Origin: Candidatus Omnitrophota bacterium
Lineage (GTDB): Bacteria > Hinthialibacterota > Hinthialibacteria > OLB16
Length of the DNA stretch: 59,681 nucleotides
Direction: 5' to 3'
Assembly (NCBI GenBank): GCA_020632575.1
Contig: JACKFH010000022.1
Location: 1 to 59,681, forward strand
The translations under genes were made by a program, and so were the position numbers. This document shows positions 32,636 through 41,423 of the stretch, piece after piece (positions within the stretch are counted from its first letter, which is position 1; each line of letters opens with the position of its first letter). The notes beneath the pieces are model-generated. The model did no database searches. It saw nothing but the letters and a program-made list of their open reading frames with translations, and was not told the origin of the DNA.

Positions 32636-33513
32636 CCAAAGGGGACCGCCATAACCTTTTTCTTGGACTGCTATTCGTTTCGCCCTGGCTGATCGGCTTT
32701 GTCGTTTTCATGGCTTACCCGATCTTCGCGTCGCTTTATTATAGTCTATGCCATTATTCGGTTTTGGCGGATCCAGTCTTCATCGGGACAAAGAATTACA
32801 CCAATCTGTTTCAAGATTCGGTCTTCCGAAAGGCGCTGACCAACACGCTGATCTACGCCGCCATGGCTTTGCCCCTGAACATGCTGGTGGCTCTCGGTCT
32901 CGCGGTGCTGTTGCATCACCCGATTCCCGGACGCGGGCTGTTTCGAACGATGTTCTTCTTGCCTTCTTTGGTTCCCTTGGTCGCGATCGCCATTCTGTGG
33001 AGCTGGTTGCTGAACACCGAATACGGCCTGGTGAATCATCTCCTGTCATTGGTCAATGTTCCTCCCATCGACTGGCTCGGCAGCACTCAATGGTCGAAGG
33101 TTTCGATGGTCCTCCCCACCACCTGGGGGGTCGGGGGCATGATCGTCATTTACCTCGCCAGTCTCCAGGAGGTTCCCCAACATCTGTACGAGGCGGCCCG
33201 GCTCGACGGCGCCCGATTCTGGCGGCAATTTTGGCATGTCACCCTGCCGCTTATCTCGCCGGTGGTCTACTTCAATCTAATCATGACCATCATCACACTC
33301 CTGCAGGTCTTCATCATCCCATACATCATGACCAAAGGGGGACCCGCGAGATCGACCCTCTTTTACGTTCAATACATCTATGACACAGCCTTCCGGTTCC
33401 TTCGGATGGGGTACGCCTCCGCGATGGCCTGGATTCTGTTCCTGGTCATCATGCTTCTCACCCTGATTGCGACCTGGGCGACCGCTAAAAGGATCTACTA
33501 CTCGGCGGACTAA
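32632..33513 (+). CDS. Sugar ABC transporter permease, MalF/UgpA type
   Basis: 293 residues beginning at GTG 32632, which overlaps the preceding stop (GTGA); the longer open frame lies over the binding-protein gene. Six transmembrane segments start at LFLGLLFVSPWLIGFVVFMAYPI. The cytoplasmic EAA loop that contacts the ATPase reads EAARLDGARFWRQFWHVTLPLISP. It forms a heterodimeric channel with the next gene, whose start overlaps this stop as TAATG. No ATPase (MsmK/UgpC type) is encoded nearby, so a shared one must be used. Confidence 0.95.
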   Translation: MTKGDRHNLFLGLLFVSPWLIGFVVFMAYPIFASLYYSLCHYSVLADPVFIGTKNYTNLFQDSVFRKALTNTLIYAAMALPLNMLVALGLAVLLHHPIPGRGLFRTMFFLPSLVPLVAIAILWSWLLNTEYGLVNHLLSLVNVPPIDWLGSTQWSKVSMVLPTTWGVGGMIVIYLASLQEVPQHLYEAARLDGARFWRQFWHVTLPLISPVVYFNLIMTIITLLQVFIIPYIMTKGGPARSTLFYVQYIYDTAFRFLRMGYASAMAWILFLVIMLLTLIATWATAKRIYYSAD

Positions 33514-34577
33514 TGAGAATCTTCCGAACCCATACGGCTGTTCCCGACAGCGAAAGCGAATCGATCTACCAGATCCTTCGCTTTCTCCTGCTGTTGTTTT
33601 TCGGGATCGCGTTCGCTCTGCCATTTCTCTGGACTGTTTCCACCAGCCTCAAACCGCTCTCGGAAACCACCAAAATGCCGCCGGAATGGTTGCCTCGCAC
33701 CACCATCTACAAAGCGGAAATCAATGGGACCCAGATCTCGCGCGCCGAGGTTTCCTGGACCCCGCCAGAAAACCGCATTGACCCCACCGAACAGTTTCCC
33801 GCCGATGTCGACATTGCCTGGGTTCGGCCTCATGGATCGGAAGTCGCCTACCGCGCGGTTCCTAAGAAAAACTTGGAACTTCAGGGGCGGGTCATCGACT
33901 TCCGCTGGGAAAACTATGTGGGGGCGGTTCACGCCATTCCCTTCTGGCGGTACACAAAGAACACTCTTTGGCTGTGCGTCTTAAGCGTCTTCGGGACCCT
34001 CTTGAGCAGCGCGCTTGTCGCCTACGGGTTTTCCCGAATCCAATGGCGAGGACGGGATCAGCTCTTTCTGCTGGTTCTCGCCACGATGATGATCCCCTTT
34101 CCGGTTATCATGATTCCGCTTTATTCCCTTTTTCGCGGATTCGGATTGATCGGGACGATGGTTCCGCTTTGGCTCCCGACATTCTTCGGCAACGCCTTCT
34201 TTATTTTTCTTCTGCGACAGTTTTTCCGAGGCATCCCCGATGACCTGACCGACGCCGCGCGGATCGATGGGTGCAGCGAGTGGAGGATTTTCTGGAACAT
34301 CATCTGCCCCCTCTCCCACTCGGCGTTGATTGTGGTCGCCATCTTCAAGTTCATCGAAACCTGGAACGACTTTCTCGCCCCTTTCATCTTCTTGACCGAC
34401 CAGGAGGATTTCACTCTGGCGCTTGGGCTCCAGTTCTTTCAAAGCCAGCACGGCGGAACCGATTGGCACTACCTGATGGCGGCCTCCACCCTGGTCACCC
34501 TCCCCGTCATTTTGTTATTCTTCTTCGCGCAACGTAGATTCATTGAAGGAATCTCGATGACCGGGATGAAGAACTGA
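33513..34577 (+). CDS. Sugar ABC transporter permease, MalG/UgpE type, with large periplasmic insert
   Basis: 354 residues, longer than the usual ~280 of this family. After the first transmembrane helix (LLLLFFGIAFALPFLWTVSTSLK), where MalG-like proteins have a short loop ending in ENY, this protein has about 65 additional residues (roughly 55-125) before WENYVGAVHAIPFWRYTKNTL. The insert is strand- and charge-rich and should face the periplasm. The EAA loop is DAARIDGCSEWRIFWNIICPLSHS. It is co-transcribed with the binding protein and first permease. The insert might contact the binding protein or a surface partner; that is inference. Confidence 0.93.
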   Translation: MRIFRTHTAVPDSESESIYQILRFLLLLFFGIAFALPFLWTVSTSLKPLSETTKMPPEWLPRTTIYKAEINGTQISRAEVSWTPPENRIDPTEQFPADVDIAWVRPHGSEVAYRAVPKKNLELQGRVIDFRWENYVGAVHAIPFWRYTKNTLWLCVLSVFGTLLSSALVAYGFSRIQWRGRDQLFLLVLATMMIPFPVIMIPLYSLFRGFGLIGTMVPLWLPTFFGNAFFIFLLRQFFRGIPDDLTDAARIDGCSEWRIFWNIICPLSHSALIVVAIFKFIETWNDFLAPFIFLTDQEDFTLALGLQFFQSQHGGTDWHYLMAASTLVTLPVILLFFFAQRRFIEGISMTGMKN

Positions 34578-34658
34578 ACGAGACTCGATCCGGCTCCTCC
34601 CGGATTCGTTTGGTCCTATTGGCCGGGTTGCGCAATCTCGTCCCTAAAGGGAGGCAAG

Positions 34659-35150
34659 GTGACTGAGGAGACCACGGACGCATTTATCAGACTCGCCCAT
34701 GAAATGGTGATCGAGTCCACCGACCAGGCCTACCAAATGATGCTGGGGGGAATGCCCAAAGAACTTGAGACTCTACCTGTTCCGGATGGATTCCAGGACA
34801 AAGTGTATGATTTTTTAGGGACCATCCAAGCAACTGGAGAGAGATCGATTCAGCTCTCGCTCGGTTTGGACGAAGAACCGCTGAAAGCCCTCTGCGGCAT
34901 CATGATGGGAGCCGAGATGGATGACGAAACCATTCTAATGGGGTGTCAGCAAGAACTTCTCAACATCATCCTTGGTGGAACCATCGGCGCTCTTTCGCAA
35001 CTTGCCTCGCTCAAATTACAGGTCCCAAGGATGGAAAAGGCGGCAAAGCACCCCTTCTCCCCAGCCAAATCTTTCGCTCAAATCTTATCCTTCACTTCGG
35101 ACAGGGTTCATCTTGAGTTCCTGTTGGCGGTCACTCGTGAAAAAAACTAA
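34659..35150 (+). CDS. Orphan CheX/CheC-like protein
   Basis: 163 residues from a GTG start with AAGGGAGG four bases upstream. The pattern SIQLSLGLDEEPLKALCGIMMGAEMDDETILMGCQQELLNIILGGTIGAL fits the CheX-like domain of the CheC/CheX/FliY family, and QELLN supplies the E-x-x-N pair used to dephosphorylate phospho-CheY. No CheA, CheY, receptor or flagellar gene is nearby. It lies 81 bp after the sugar-transport operon, and its stop overlaps that of the propeller receptor on the opposite strand (CTAA). A phosphatase for an unlinked response regulator is the best guess. Confidence 0.75.
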   Translation: MTEETTDAFIRLAHEMVIESTDQAYQMMLGGMPKELETLPVPDGFQDKVYDFLGTIQATGERSIQLSLGLDEEPLKALCGIMMGAEMDDETILMGCQQELLNIILGGTIGALSQLASLKLQVPRMEKAAKHPFSPAKSFAQILSFTSDRVHLEFLLAVTREKN

Positions 35151-37735
35151 CCCTTGAGTTCCCGCATCTCCCGCTCGAAACACTCCGGACAGATTCCATG
35201 AGTGAAATCCGCGTCGGTGTGTTCGCTGACATAAACCTCGACTTGACTCCAAAATCCCTCGTCATCGCGGATCTTTTTGCAGGACGCGCAAATCGGAATG
35301 ATCCCCCGCAATGTCTTGATTTCGGCGATCGCCCCCTCCAACTCACGGTTCCGCCGATCCAGATCCGAGGTTCTTTCGATCACTCGATCCTCCAACTGAT
35401 CGCGTGACCTCCTCAGAGCGGCTTGGTTTCTGATCAGACCGACGAGAGAGAGGAACGCGATCGCGCCCACGATTCCCATCGGGATAAAGAACGCGGGACG
35501 TTGCCAGATGGGAGCGGCAATTCGAAGGATCACTGTCGCCGGGGTCGGGTCGACATTTCGGTGAAGGTCGGCGGCGCGAACCTCGAATCGATACCCGCCA
35601 GGTGGCAGTATTGGCGTCAGCGTCGTTGTTTGTGACGAAAATGGCCCCCACTCCGGAGGCTTCGAGTTCTTCGCGGAGAGGGGGACGAATCTCCAGGAAT
35701 ACACGAGATCTTCTTCCTCGGTCGATCTCCAGGCGTCTCTTCCGGAAAAACTCAGGACACCCGTCGATCGGTAATCGAGTTCTCCCGGGGTCGCCTCGAT
35801 AATCGTGTCGGGAGGCTCCGATTCCGGCTGGTACCGAAAGAGCCCTCGATCACGCGCCGATAACCAAATGTCCCCGCCAGGGCTTTCGCCGATTCCCTCG
35901 ATTTCTGTGTTCGGCAAACCATGGCCATGCGTGTAGTTCACCACACGCCCCTCTCGATAGGAGGCGATGCCCCTGTGGGAATAAGCGATCCAGATCGTTC
36001 CATCGGAGGATTGAAAGAGTTTGGAGATTTGGTCGCTGATCAGTCCCTCCCGATGGTCGAAATGGCGGACTTTTCCTCCGACTAATTGGAAGACTCCATC
36101 CCCCGAGGTTCCAATCCAAACCGTGTCATCCGTGGCACAGAGGATCGAGGTGTAGTTTTTCCGCCCGAGCGCGGGCAGTTCGGAACTCAGGTCTTCATAT
36201 TTCCCATCCTTCAGTCGCTCGATGGTCGAACCTCGGATGAGGTAGAGCGTTCCCTTCCTGTCCTCGGAAATCTGGAACACCTCTCCGGGCTGGGTGTTCA
36301 AGCCATCGGGATGGGCGACAAAACGATCTCCATCGAGAACGTAAACACCCGACGCGGCCTTCAACCAGGTTTGCGCTTGTACCGTGTAAATCCGCTCCGG
36401 GGTCGCCTCCTGGGGAATTTGAATCGAACGAAGAACCTTTGAATCTGAGAGCGAATACTCGATCGCTTCGGTTTCAGTCAACGCCCAAATCGTGGTGTCC
36501 GTCGGCTCGGAGAGTGAGAGAATCGGAGCGGTCAATCGGTGTTTGACCCGCCACTCGCCATCTTCAAAAACGGCAATCCCGCCGGTGGCGTCCGCGCACA
36601 TTGGGGAATGGCCCGGTTGGGCATGAAATGTCGATTCGGCAAACCGGGTCTCCTCATTGGTGGTCGCGTGGTTTCTCCATGATTTGGGCGTGCCATGGAG
36701 CACTCCCTCCTCGGTCCCAATCCAGAGGGAACCCTCCGTGGATTGAAGCAGGCTTGTGGCATTGGGATGACCGATTTCGTCATCGAACTGGAGGTCGCTC
36801 CATTCGCCATTTTCGCCAATGACAATTCCGGTCTCGGTCGCGACCAGCAATTCTCCTGAGTTCAGAGGGATGAGGTCATGAATCTGGGATAACCTCGCGG
36901 GGTTGTCACGCACATGCCTGTCCCAAGCCGAATCGGAAGTCCAATCGCCATTTTTGAATTGATAAAGTCGTTCTTTTCCGAGCGCCCAAAGGGTCCCCGA
37001 TCGATCCTCCGCGATCCCCGACCAAGCGGAGGGTTCTTCATCCTGTGGCGATTGAACCAACCACTCTCCTTCGACTCGCCGAAGGAACCCAATTCCGTCA
37101 ACGAGAATCCAGAGGTCGCCCGAGGAAGTCTCCAGGATATCCTGGATCCGGTTTCCTTTAGTCACGCCCGAATCGACAACGATGGTCCAATCGAATGTCC
37201 CATCACTATTTGTCGTAAGGGAGAGAAGGGTTCCCCGGTCCAAGCCGATCCAAAGGGCTCCGTCGTGCAACCGCTCCAAGCAGGCAATGCCTTCGACATC
37301 AATCCGAAGAGAAGAATCGGGAGTCACGGAATCGACCCGGCCTCCCACGATATGACTCAACCCCCCCGGCGCACCGACCCAGACTCCATCGGCTCCGTCA
37401 GACTCCAGACATTCTATCCAATTATCCGCCAGACCATCGGTTTCATCGTAGACAGAGGTTTCCGTCCCCAAGATGCTGTAGACGCCGCCGCCGAAAGTCC
37501 CCACCCAGATTTTTCCCTCGGAGGTCTCGATGATCCCGCCGATCTCTTCATGGCCGATTTGCTCAGGGGGTGGCACTAGATGGAATGTCCACTCCTCGCC
37601 GCTGGACGATGCCGGGAAAATGACAAGCAAAATGGGGGTTAGGAGACGGACGAGGGTTTGTCGAGTCAAAGGTTTGAGTGGTTTCTCCCTCACGAAATGC
37701 GGGCGGACCGATCTTCGGCTCGGAGAGAGTACCAT
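35147..37735 (-). CDS. Two-component-type beta-propeller receptor without a kinase domain
   Basis: About 862 residues; the start is uncertain (ATG 37735, or TTG 37747, neither with a ribosome site). After a signal sequence (LLTPILLVIFPASS) come many two-component-propeller blades: GKIWVGTFGGGVY, GSLWIGTEEGVLHG, DTVWIGTSGDGVFQL, GTIWIAYSHRGIASY. A Y_Y_Y-type immunoglobulin-like domain follows (YSWRFVPLSAKN...PPGGYRFEVRAADLHRNV), then a transmembrane helix (FFIPMGIVGAIAFLSLVGL) and a coiled coil. The C-terminus is IKTLRGIIPICASCKKIRDDEGFW...HGICPECFE, a four-cysteine segment known as a tail on some PAS and response-regulator proteins. No HisKA, HATPase, GGDEF or HTH domain is present. Last gene of the aldehyde dehydrogenase/glutamine synthetase-like unit. 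Confidence 0.88.
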   Translation of the reverse strand: MVLSPSRRSVRPHFVREKPLKPLTRQTLVRLLTPILLVIFPASSSGEEWTFHLVPPPEQIGHEEIGGIIETSEGKIWVGTFGGGVYSILGTETSVYDETDGLADNWIECLESDGADGVWVGAPGGLSHIVGGRVDSVTPDSSLRIDVEGIACLERLHDGALWIGLDRGTLLSLTTNSDGTFDWTIVVDSGVTKGNRIQDILETSSGDLWILVDGIGFLRRVEGEWLVQSPQDEEPSAWSGIAEDRSGTLWALGKERLYQFKNGDWTSDSAWDRHVRDNPARLSQIHDLIPLNSGELLVATETGIVIGENGEWSDLQFDDEIGHPNATSLLQSTEGSLWIGTEEGVLHGTPKSWRNHATTNEETRFAESTFHAQPGHSPMCADATGGIAVFEDGEWRVKHRLTAPILSLSEPTDTTIWALTETEAIEYSLSDSKVLRSIQIPQEATPERIYTVQAQTWLKAASGVYVLDGDRFVAHPDGLNTQPGEVFQISEDRKGTLYLIRGSTIERLKDGKYEDLSSELPALGRKNYTSILCATDDTVWIGTSGDGVFQLVGGKVRHFDHREGLISDQISKLFQSSDGTIWIAYSHRGIASYREGRVVNYTHGHGLPNTEIEGIGESPGGDIWLSARDRGLFRYQPESEPPDTIIEATPGELDYRSTGVLSFSGRDAWRSTEEEDLVYSWRFVPLSAKNSKPPEWGPFSSQTTTLTPILPPGGYRFEVRAADLHRNVDPTPATVILRIAAPIWQRPAFFIPMGIVGAIAFLSLVGLIRNQAALRRSRDQLEDRVIERTSDLDRRNRELEGAIAEIKTLRGIIPICASCKKIRDDEGFWSQVEVYVSEHTDADFTHGICPECFEREMRELKG

Positions 37736-37784
37736 AACCCAGACCAAGGGGGAGGAGGAAAGACCGTCGCTTACCGATTAACCC

Positions 37785-39161
37785 CTAAATTCTTTCGAAA
37801 TACCGGTGCTTCTCCCAGTCGGTCACCGCGGCATTGTAGAAATTGACCTCGTGCTCGGCGGACTGAATGAGAAATTTTCGGACCCTCTCGCTGAAGATGG
37901 ATTGGGCGAGTTCCGACTCCTTAAAGACCTCGATCGCTTTCTCCAAGGAGTGAGGAACTCTTTCCAATTCGAGGCTCTGATACGCGTCCCCTTTGAACGG
38001 GTCCCCGCAATCGACCTGGTTCTTGATGCCCCAGAGCCCAGCGCCGATGGTGGCCGCGAATGCGAGATAAGGGTTCGCATCGGCGCCCGGCATCCGATTT
38101 TCCACCCGGAACGATCCGGCGTGACCGATGGTTCTCAGACAACAAGTGCGGTTGTCTCGCGACCATGCGATCGCGGTGGGCGCGAACGATCCCGCTTCGA
38201 AACGCTTGTACGAATTGATGGTTGGAGCGAATAGGAGCGTGAGATCCTTTTCGGCCCTTAAAAGACCGCCCAGGAACCAGCGGAAAACCTGACTGGGTTC
38301 ATTTTTGTCAGCATCCCAAAAAGCGTTTTCCTTGTTTTCCTTGTCGGCCAAACTTGTATGAATATGGCAACTGTTTCCAGCCGCGTCGTTCGAGTACTTG
38401 GCCATGAAAGAGACGCTCATCTCATGATGGGCGGCAATCTCCTTCACAGCGTTCTTGTAGATCACATGACGGTCGGCCATCTCCAAAGCAGGGGCGTAAA
38501 CGATATTGATCTCATGCTGCCCATGCCCCCATTCGCCCTTGCTGAACTCGATCGGGACCCCGGAAGCGGACAGGTAATTTCGGATGTCGCGAATCACCGG
38601 TTCGTCATAGGTTGTCGCGAGGATGTGGTAATCGATGATGTAGTCGCTGGAGGGGCTGAGGTTCTGGTATCCCTTCGCTCGAACCTGACGGTAGTTTTCT
38701 CCGAACAGGTAAAACTCCAGCTCGGAGGCCATGTAGAGTTCGTAGCCCATCTCGCCGGCGGCCTCGATTTGGTTGCGCAAAATGTTCCTTGGCGCCTCCT
38801 CGACCGGGTCGCCGGTCTCGTCGTTATGGACATCGCAAAGCAGGATGGCCGTTTTGTCCAACCATTTCGCATAGCGCAAGGTTGACAGGTCCGGGGTCAT
38901 CCGAAAGTCGCCGTAACCCATTTCCCAACTGGTTAATTCAAAACCGGGGAGCGGAGTCATCTCGGTGTCGACGGTCAAGAGATAGGCGCAGGCGTGCATG
39001 GGGTGAGTCAGGACATGGTCGAGAAAATAACTCCCCGTGACACGTTTGCCGACCAATCGGCCCAGGTGATCGGGAAAGGCGCACACAACGGTGTCGACTT
39101 CGCCTCCTCGAATGCGGTTTTCGATTTCCTCAATGGTGATGGGGTCGCGCGGCAGGGTCAT
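37785..39161 (-). CDS. Glutamine synthetase-like gamma-glutamylation enzyme (PuuA type)
   Basis: 458 residues of the glutamine synthetase fold. MASELEFYLFGE, EFSKGEWGHGQHEINIVYA, GNSCHIHTSLAD, NSYKRFEAGSFAPTAIAWSRDNRT and VENRMPGADANPYLAFAA cover the metal, ATP and glutamate sites. It lacks the C-terminal tyrosine loop that is adenylylated in classical GS-I, and it lies 35 bp after an aldehyde dehydrogenase. That favours a gamma-glutamyl-amine ligase such as PuuA over an ammonia-assimilating enzyme. It would join glutamate to a polyamine or other amine in the cytoplasm, ready for oxidation by the dehydrogenase. Substrate specificity is inferred from context. Confidence 0.88.
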   Translation of the reverse strand: MTLPRDPITIEEIENRIRGGEVDTVVCAFPDHLGRLVGKRVTGSYFLDHVLTHPMHACAYLLTVDTEMTPLPGFELTSWEMGYGDFRMTPDLSTLRYAKWLDKTAILLCDVHNDETGDPVEEAPRNILRNQIEAAGEMGYELYMASELEFYLFGENYRQVRAKGYQNLSPSSDYIIDYHILATTYDEPVIRDIRNYLSASGVPIEFSKGEWGHGQHEINIVYAPALEMADRHVIYKNAVKEIAAHHEMSVSFMAKYSNDAAGNSCHIHTSLADKENKENAFWDADKNEPSQVFRWFLGGLLRAEKDLTLLFAPTINSYKRFEAGSFAPTAIAWSRDNRTCCLRTIGHAGSFRVENRMPGADANPYLAFAATIGAGLWGIKNQVDCGDPFKGDAYQSLELERVPHSLEKAIEVFKESELAQSIFSERVRKFLIQSAEHEVNFYNAAVTDWEKHRYFERI

Positions 39162-39196
39162 TCGATATCCTCACTAAATGGTTGGTGGGCAGTCCC

Positions 39197-40663
39197 TCAG
39201 GATTGAAATTGGCTGTCGATCGAAAGGAAGACATTCTTCACTTCGGTGAACGCTTCGAGAGCATAGAGCCCCCGCTCTCGCCCAATCCCGCTCTGTTTAA
39301 ATCCTCCAAAGGGAGCCTCGTTGAATACGCTGGAGTTGCAGTTGACGCTCAGATTACCACTCTCGACCGCCTTGGCAATGCGAATGGCTCGTGAAAGGTT
39401 CTCGCTCCAAATGGAGCCTGACAGGCCGTACCGGCAATCGTTCACCTCTCGGATCATCGTCGCTTCGTCCTTGTACGGGATAACACAAAGAACGGGGCCG
39501 AAGATTTCCTCTTGCGCAACTCTCATGGTGTTCTTCACATCGACTAAGACTGCTGGAATGAGATAGTTACCATCGACCATCGATGGATCGCTGGGAATCG
39601 TCCCGCCGTAAGCCAAGGAGGCCCCTTCCTCCTTTCCAAGCGCGATATAGTCGAGAGAGATCTGTCGTTGATTCTTCGAGATCATTGGCCCGACTTCGGT
39701 TTGATCGTCGAGGGGATCGCCAATCTTCAGGTTCTTGGTGGCTTCAATGAATCCGTTGACGAAATCGTCCAGGACCGACTGGTGCACAAAAGCCCGACTC
39801 CGCGCACAACAATCCTGACCGGTGTTGGCGAAGACCGACATCGGGGATGAGGACGCGGCCTTTGCGACATCGGCGTCCTGGGTGACGATATTTGGGGACT
39901 TTCCGCCGAGTTCCAGCGATATGCGGCCGATCTTTTCCGCGGCCTTCTTCATGATCTCGGTCCCCGTGGTGGTCTCCCCAGTAAAAGAAATCTTTCCCAC
40001 CAAGGGGTGCTCCACCATGGCGTTGCCCACAGTCCCGCCCGGACCGACCAGGACCTGAAGGACACCAGCGGGGAGTTCCGCCTCCTGGGCGACGCCCGCC
40101 AATCCCAATGCCGAGAGAGGGGTGTAACTGGCGGGCTTGAGAAGGGTCGCGTTCCCGGCGGCAATCGCGGGAGCGACTTTCGCGCAGGTCATCAAGAAGG
40201 GAAAATTCCAGGGAACGATACAAGTTACCACCCCGATCGGTTGACGAAAAGTCAGATCGATACCGGGAGCCGAAACCGGCGGCATCTCGCCACCATGGAT
40301 CAGGATCGCGCCCGCGTAATAATCGAACAGTTCCGCCCCGGCGTTCACCTCCCAACGGGAGTCTCCGATGGGTTTGCCCACATTCTTCGATTCCAGGGCG
40401 GCAAGATCCTCCAAGTTCTTGCGAATCCCATCCGCGATGCGCCGTAAGAATCGCGCTCGCTCTTTCGGCTTGGCGACTCCCCACCCCCCTTGGTCAAAGG
40501 CTGCCCTCGCTCCTTCAACCGCTTGGTTGACATCCTCGATTGAGGCCACCGCCACCGAGGCAAGGAGTTGGTTGTTGGCTGGGTTCAAGACATCCAGCGT
40601 CTTGCCCTCGCTTCCGTCGCGAAACGCGCCGTTGATAAAAAGCCCACGATTGATTTCAGACAT
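39197..40663 (-). CDS. NAD(P)-dependent aldehyde dehydrogenase (PuuC/BetB-like)
   Basis: 488-residue tetrameric-type aldehyde dehydrogenase. IVPWNFPFLMTCAKVAPAIAAGNATLLKPA binds the cofactor, SFTGETTTGTEIMKKAA is the Rossmann loop, ISLELGGKSPNIV carries the general-base Glu, and FANTGQDCCARSRAFV the catalytic Cys. EEIFGPVLCVIPY and PFGGFKQSGIGRERG are conserved. First gene of the unit, followed by the PuuA-like enzyme and the propeller receptor. Oxidation of an amino-aldehyde such as gamma-glutamyl-aminobutyraldehyde is plausible; betaine aldehyde or others cannot be excluded. Confidence 0.95.
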   Translation of the reverse strand: MSEINRGLFINGAFRDGSEGKTLDVLNPANNQLLASVAVASIEDVNQAVEGARAAFDQGGWGVAKPKERARFLRRIADGIRKNLEDLAALESKNVGKPIGDSRWEVNAGAELFDYYAGAILIHGGEMPPVSAPGIDLTFRQPIGVVTCIVPWNFPFLMTCAKVAPAIAAGNATLLKPASYTPLSALGLAGVAQEAELPAGVLQVLVGPGGTVGNAMVEHPLVGKISFTGETTTGTEIMKKAAEKIGRISLELGGKSPNIVTQDADVAKAASSSPMSVFANTGQDCCARSRAFVHQSVLDDFVNGFIEATKNLKIGDPLDDQTEVGPMISKNQRQISLDYIALGKEEGASLAYGGTIPSDPSMVDGNYLIPAVLVDVKNTMRVAQEEIFGPVLCVIPYKDEATMIREVNDCRYGLSGSIWSENLSRAIRIAKAVESGNLSVNCNSSVFNEAPFGGFKQSGIGRERGLYALEAFTEVKNVFLSIDSQFQS

Positions 40664-40907
40664 GAATCACACCCCAGTTCGTCGTTCGTTGGAAAGGATT
40701 GGCGGATTAAATTTCCACTGGGAAGTATTTTCATGGAAAATCTATCCAAAAAAAAGGGATCAGCCCATTCGATCCGACCCATCCCACCTTTCTTCTGAAT
40801 TTTCAATTGTTTTTGACAGAGACCTCAAAGGTCAATAGCCGCGCCCCCCCTCAAATCCGGTTCGACCGTCACCGAACTCCAACAGAGTCCGTTGGATAGA
40901 GATCAAC

Positions 40908-40935
40908 TTGCACTCTCATTGAGTTGGATCATAAT
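40908..40935 (+). promoter_or_regulatory. Possible promoter giving a near-leaderless rhodanese mRNA
   Basis: TTGCAC (40908-40913) and CATAAT (40930-40935) are 16 bp apart. Transcription would start at about 40942, two bases before the ATG at 40944, and no Shine-Dalgarno sequence precedes that ATG. Confidence 0.4.
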
Positions 40936-40943
40936 AGCCGCTT

Positions 40944-41423
40944 ATGAAAACTTTCTTACAAATACTAATCTTGGTCGTTGTATCGATCGGCATCGGTCTC
41001 ACGGTCAATGCCCTCGCTCCCGAATCGGTTCCATTGGTCGCTCCCGAAAGCCAGTTCGAGGTGGCGGTCCCGGATGAACAAAAGGTCGCCCATTCCGAGA
41101 TCATTGAATTCTATGAGTCGGGCGAAGCCATCTTTGTGGATGCGCGAGGAGCAGACGCTTACACCGAGGGGCACATACCAGGCGCCTTTTCCATCCCTTA
41201 CAAGGAATTCGAAGATGGGAATGTCCCGGAGAAAGTGGAATTGCTGCCCAAAGAGATGACCGTGGTCGTGTACTGCGATGGGGCGGATTGCCACGCCAGC
41301 AAGGAGGTCGCCGACCATCTTTTGGAACTCGGGTTCCAGCCGGATCTGGTGAAGGTTTTTCATGGCGGTTGGAAGGAATGGCTCGATAATGGGGGGGAGG
41401 TGGAATCGGGTGAACCCCTCTAA
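40944..41423 (+). CDS. Membrane-anchored rhodanese-domain protein
   Basis: 159 residues. An N-terminal transmembrane helix (ILILVVVSIGIGLTV) anchors a periplasmic rhodanese domain (about 50-155): IFVDARGADAYTEGHIPGAFSIPY, then VVVYCDGADCHASKEVADHLLELGF, with active-site Cys in CDGADCHAS, and FHGGWKEWLDNGG. Rhodanese domains bind persulfide sulfur or act as redox modules. The next gene overlaps its end by 14 bp and encodes a MauE/DoxX-like membrane protein, so the pair probably forms a membrane redox unit. No ribosome site is seen and the mRNA may be leaderless. Substrate unknown. Confidence 0.92.
   Translation: MKTFLQILILVVVSIGIGLTVNALAPESVPLVAPESQFEVAVPDEQKVAHSEIIEFYESGEAIFVDARGADAYTEGHIPGAFSIPYKEFEDGNVPEKVELLPKEMTVVVYCDGADCHASKEVADHLLELGFQPDLVKVFHGGWKEWLDNGGEVESGEPL

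Noticed and set aside
36914..37579. 221-codon plus-strand open frame
   Set aside because: Antisense to the propeller receptor; no domain signal.
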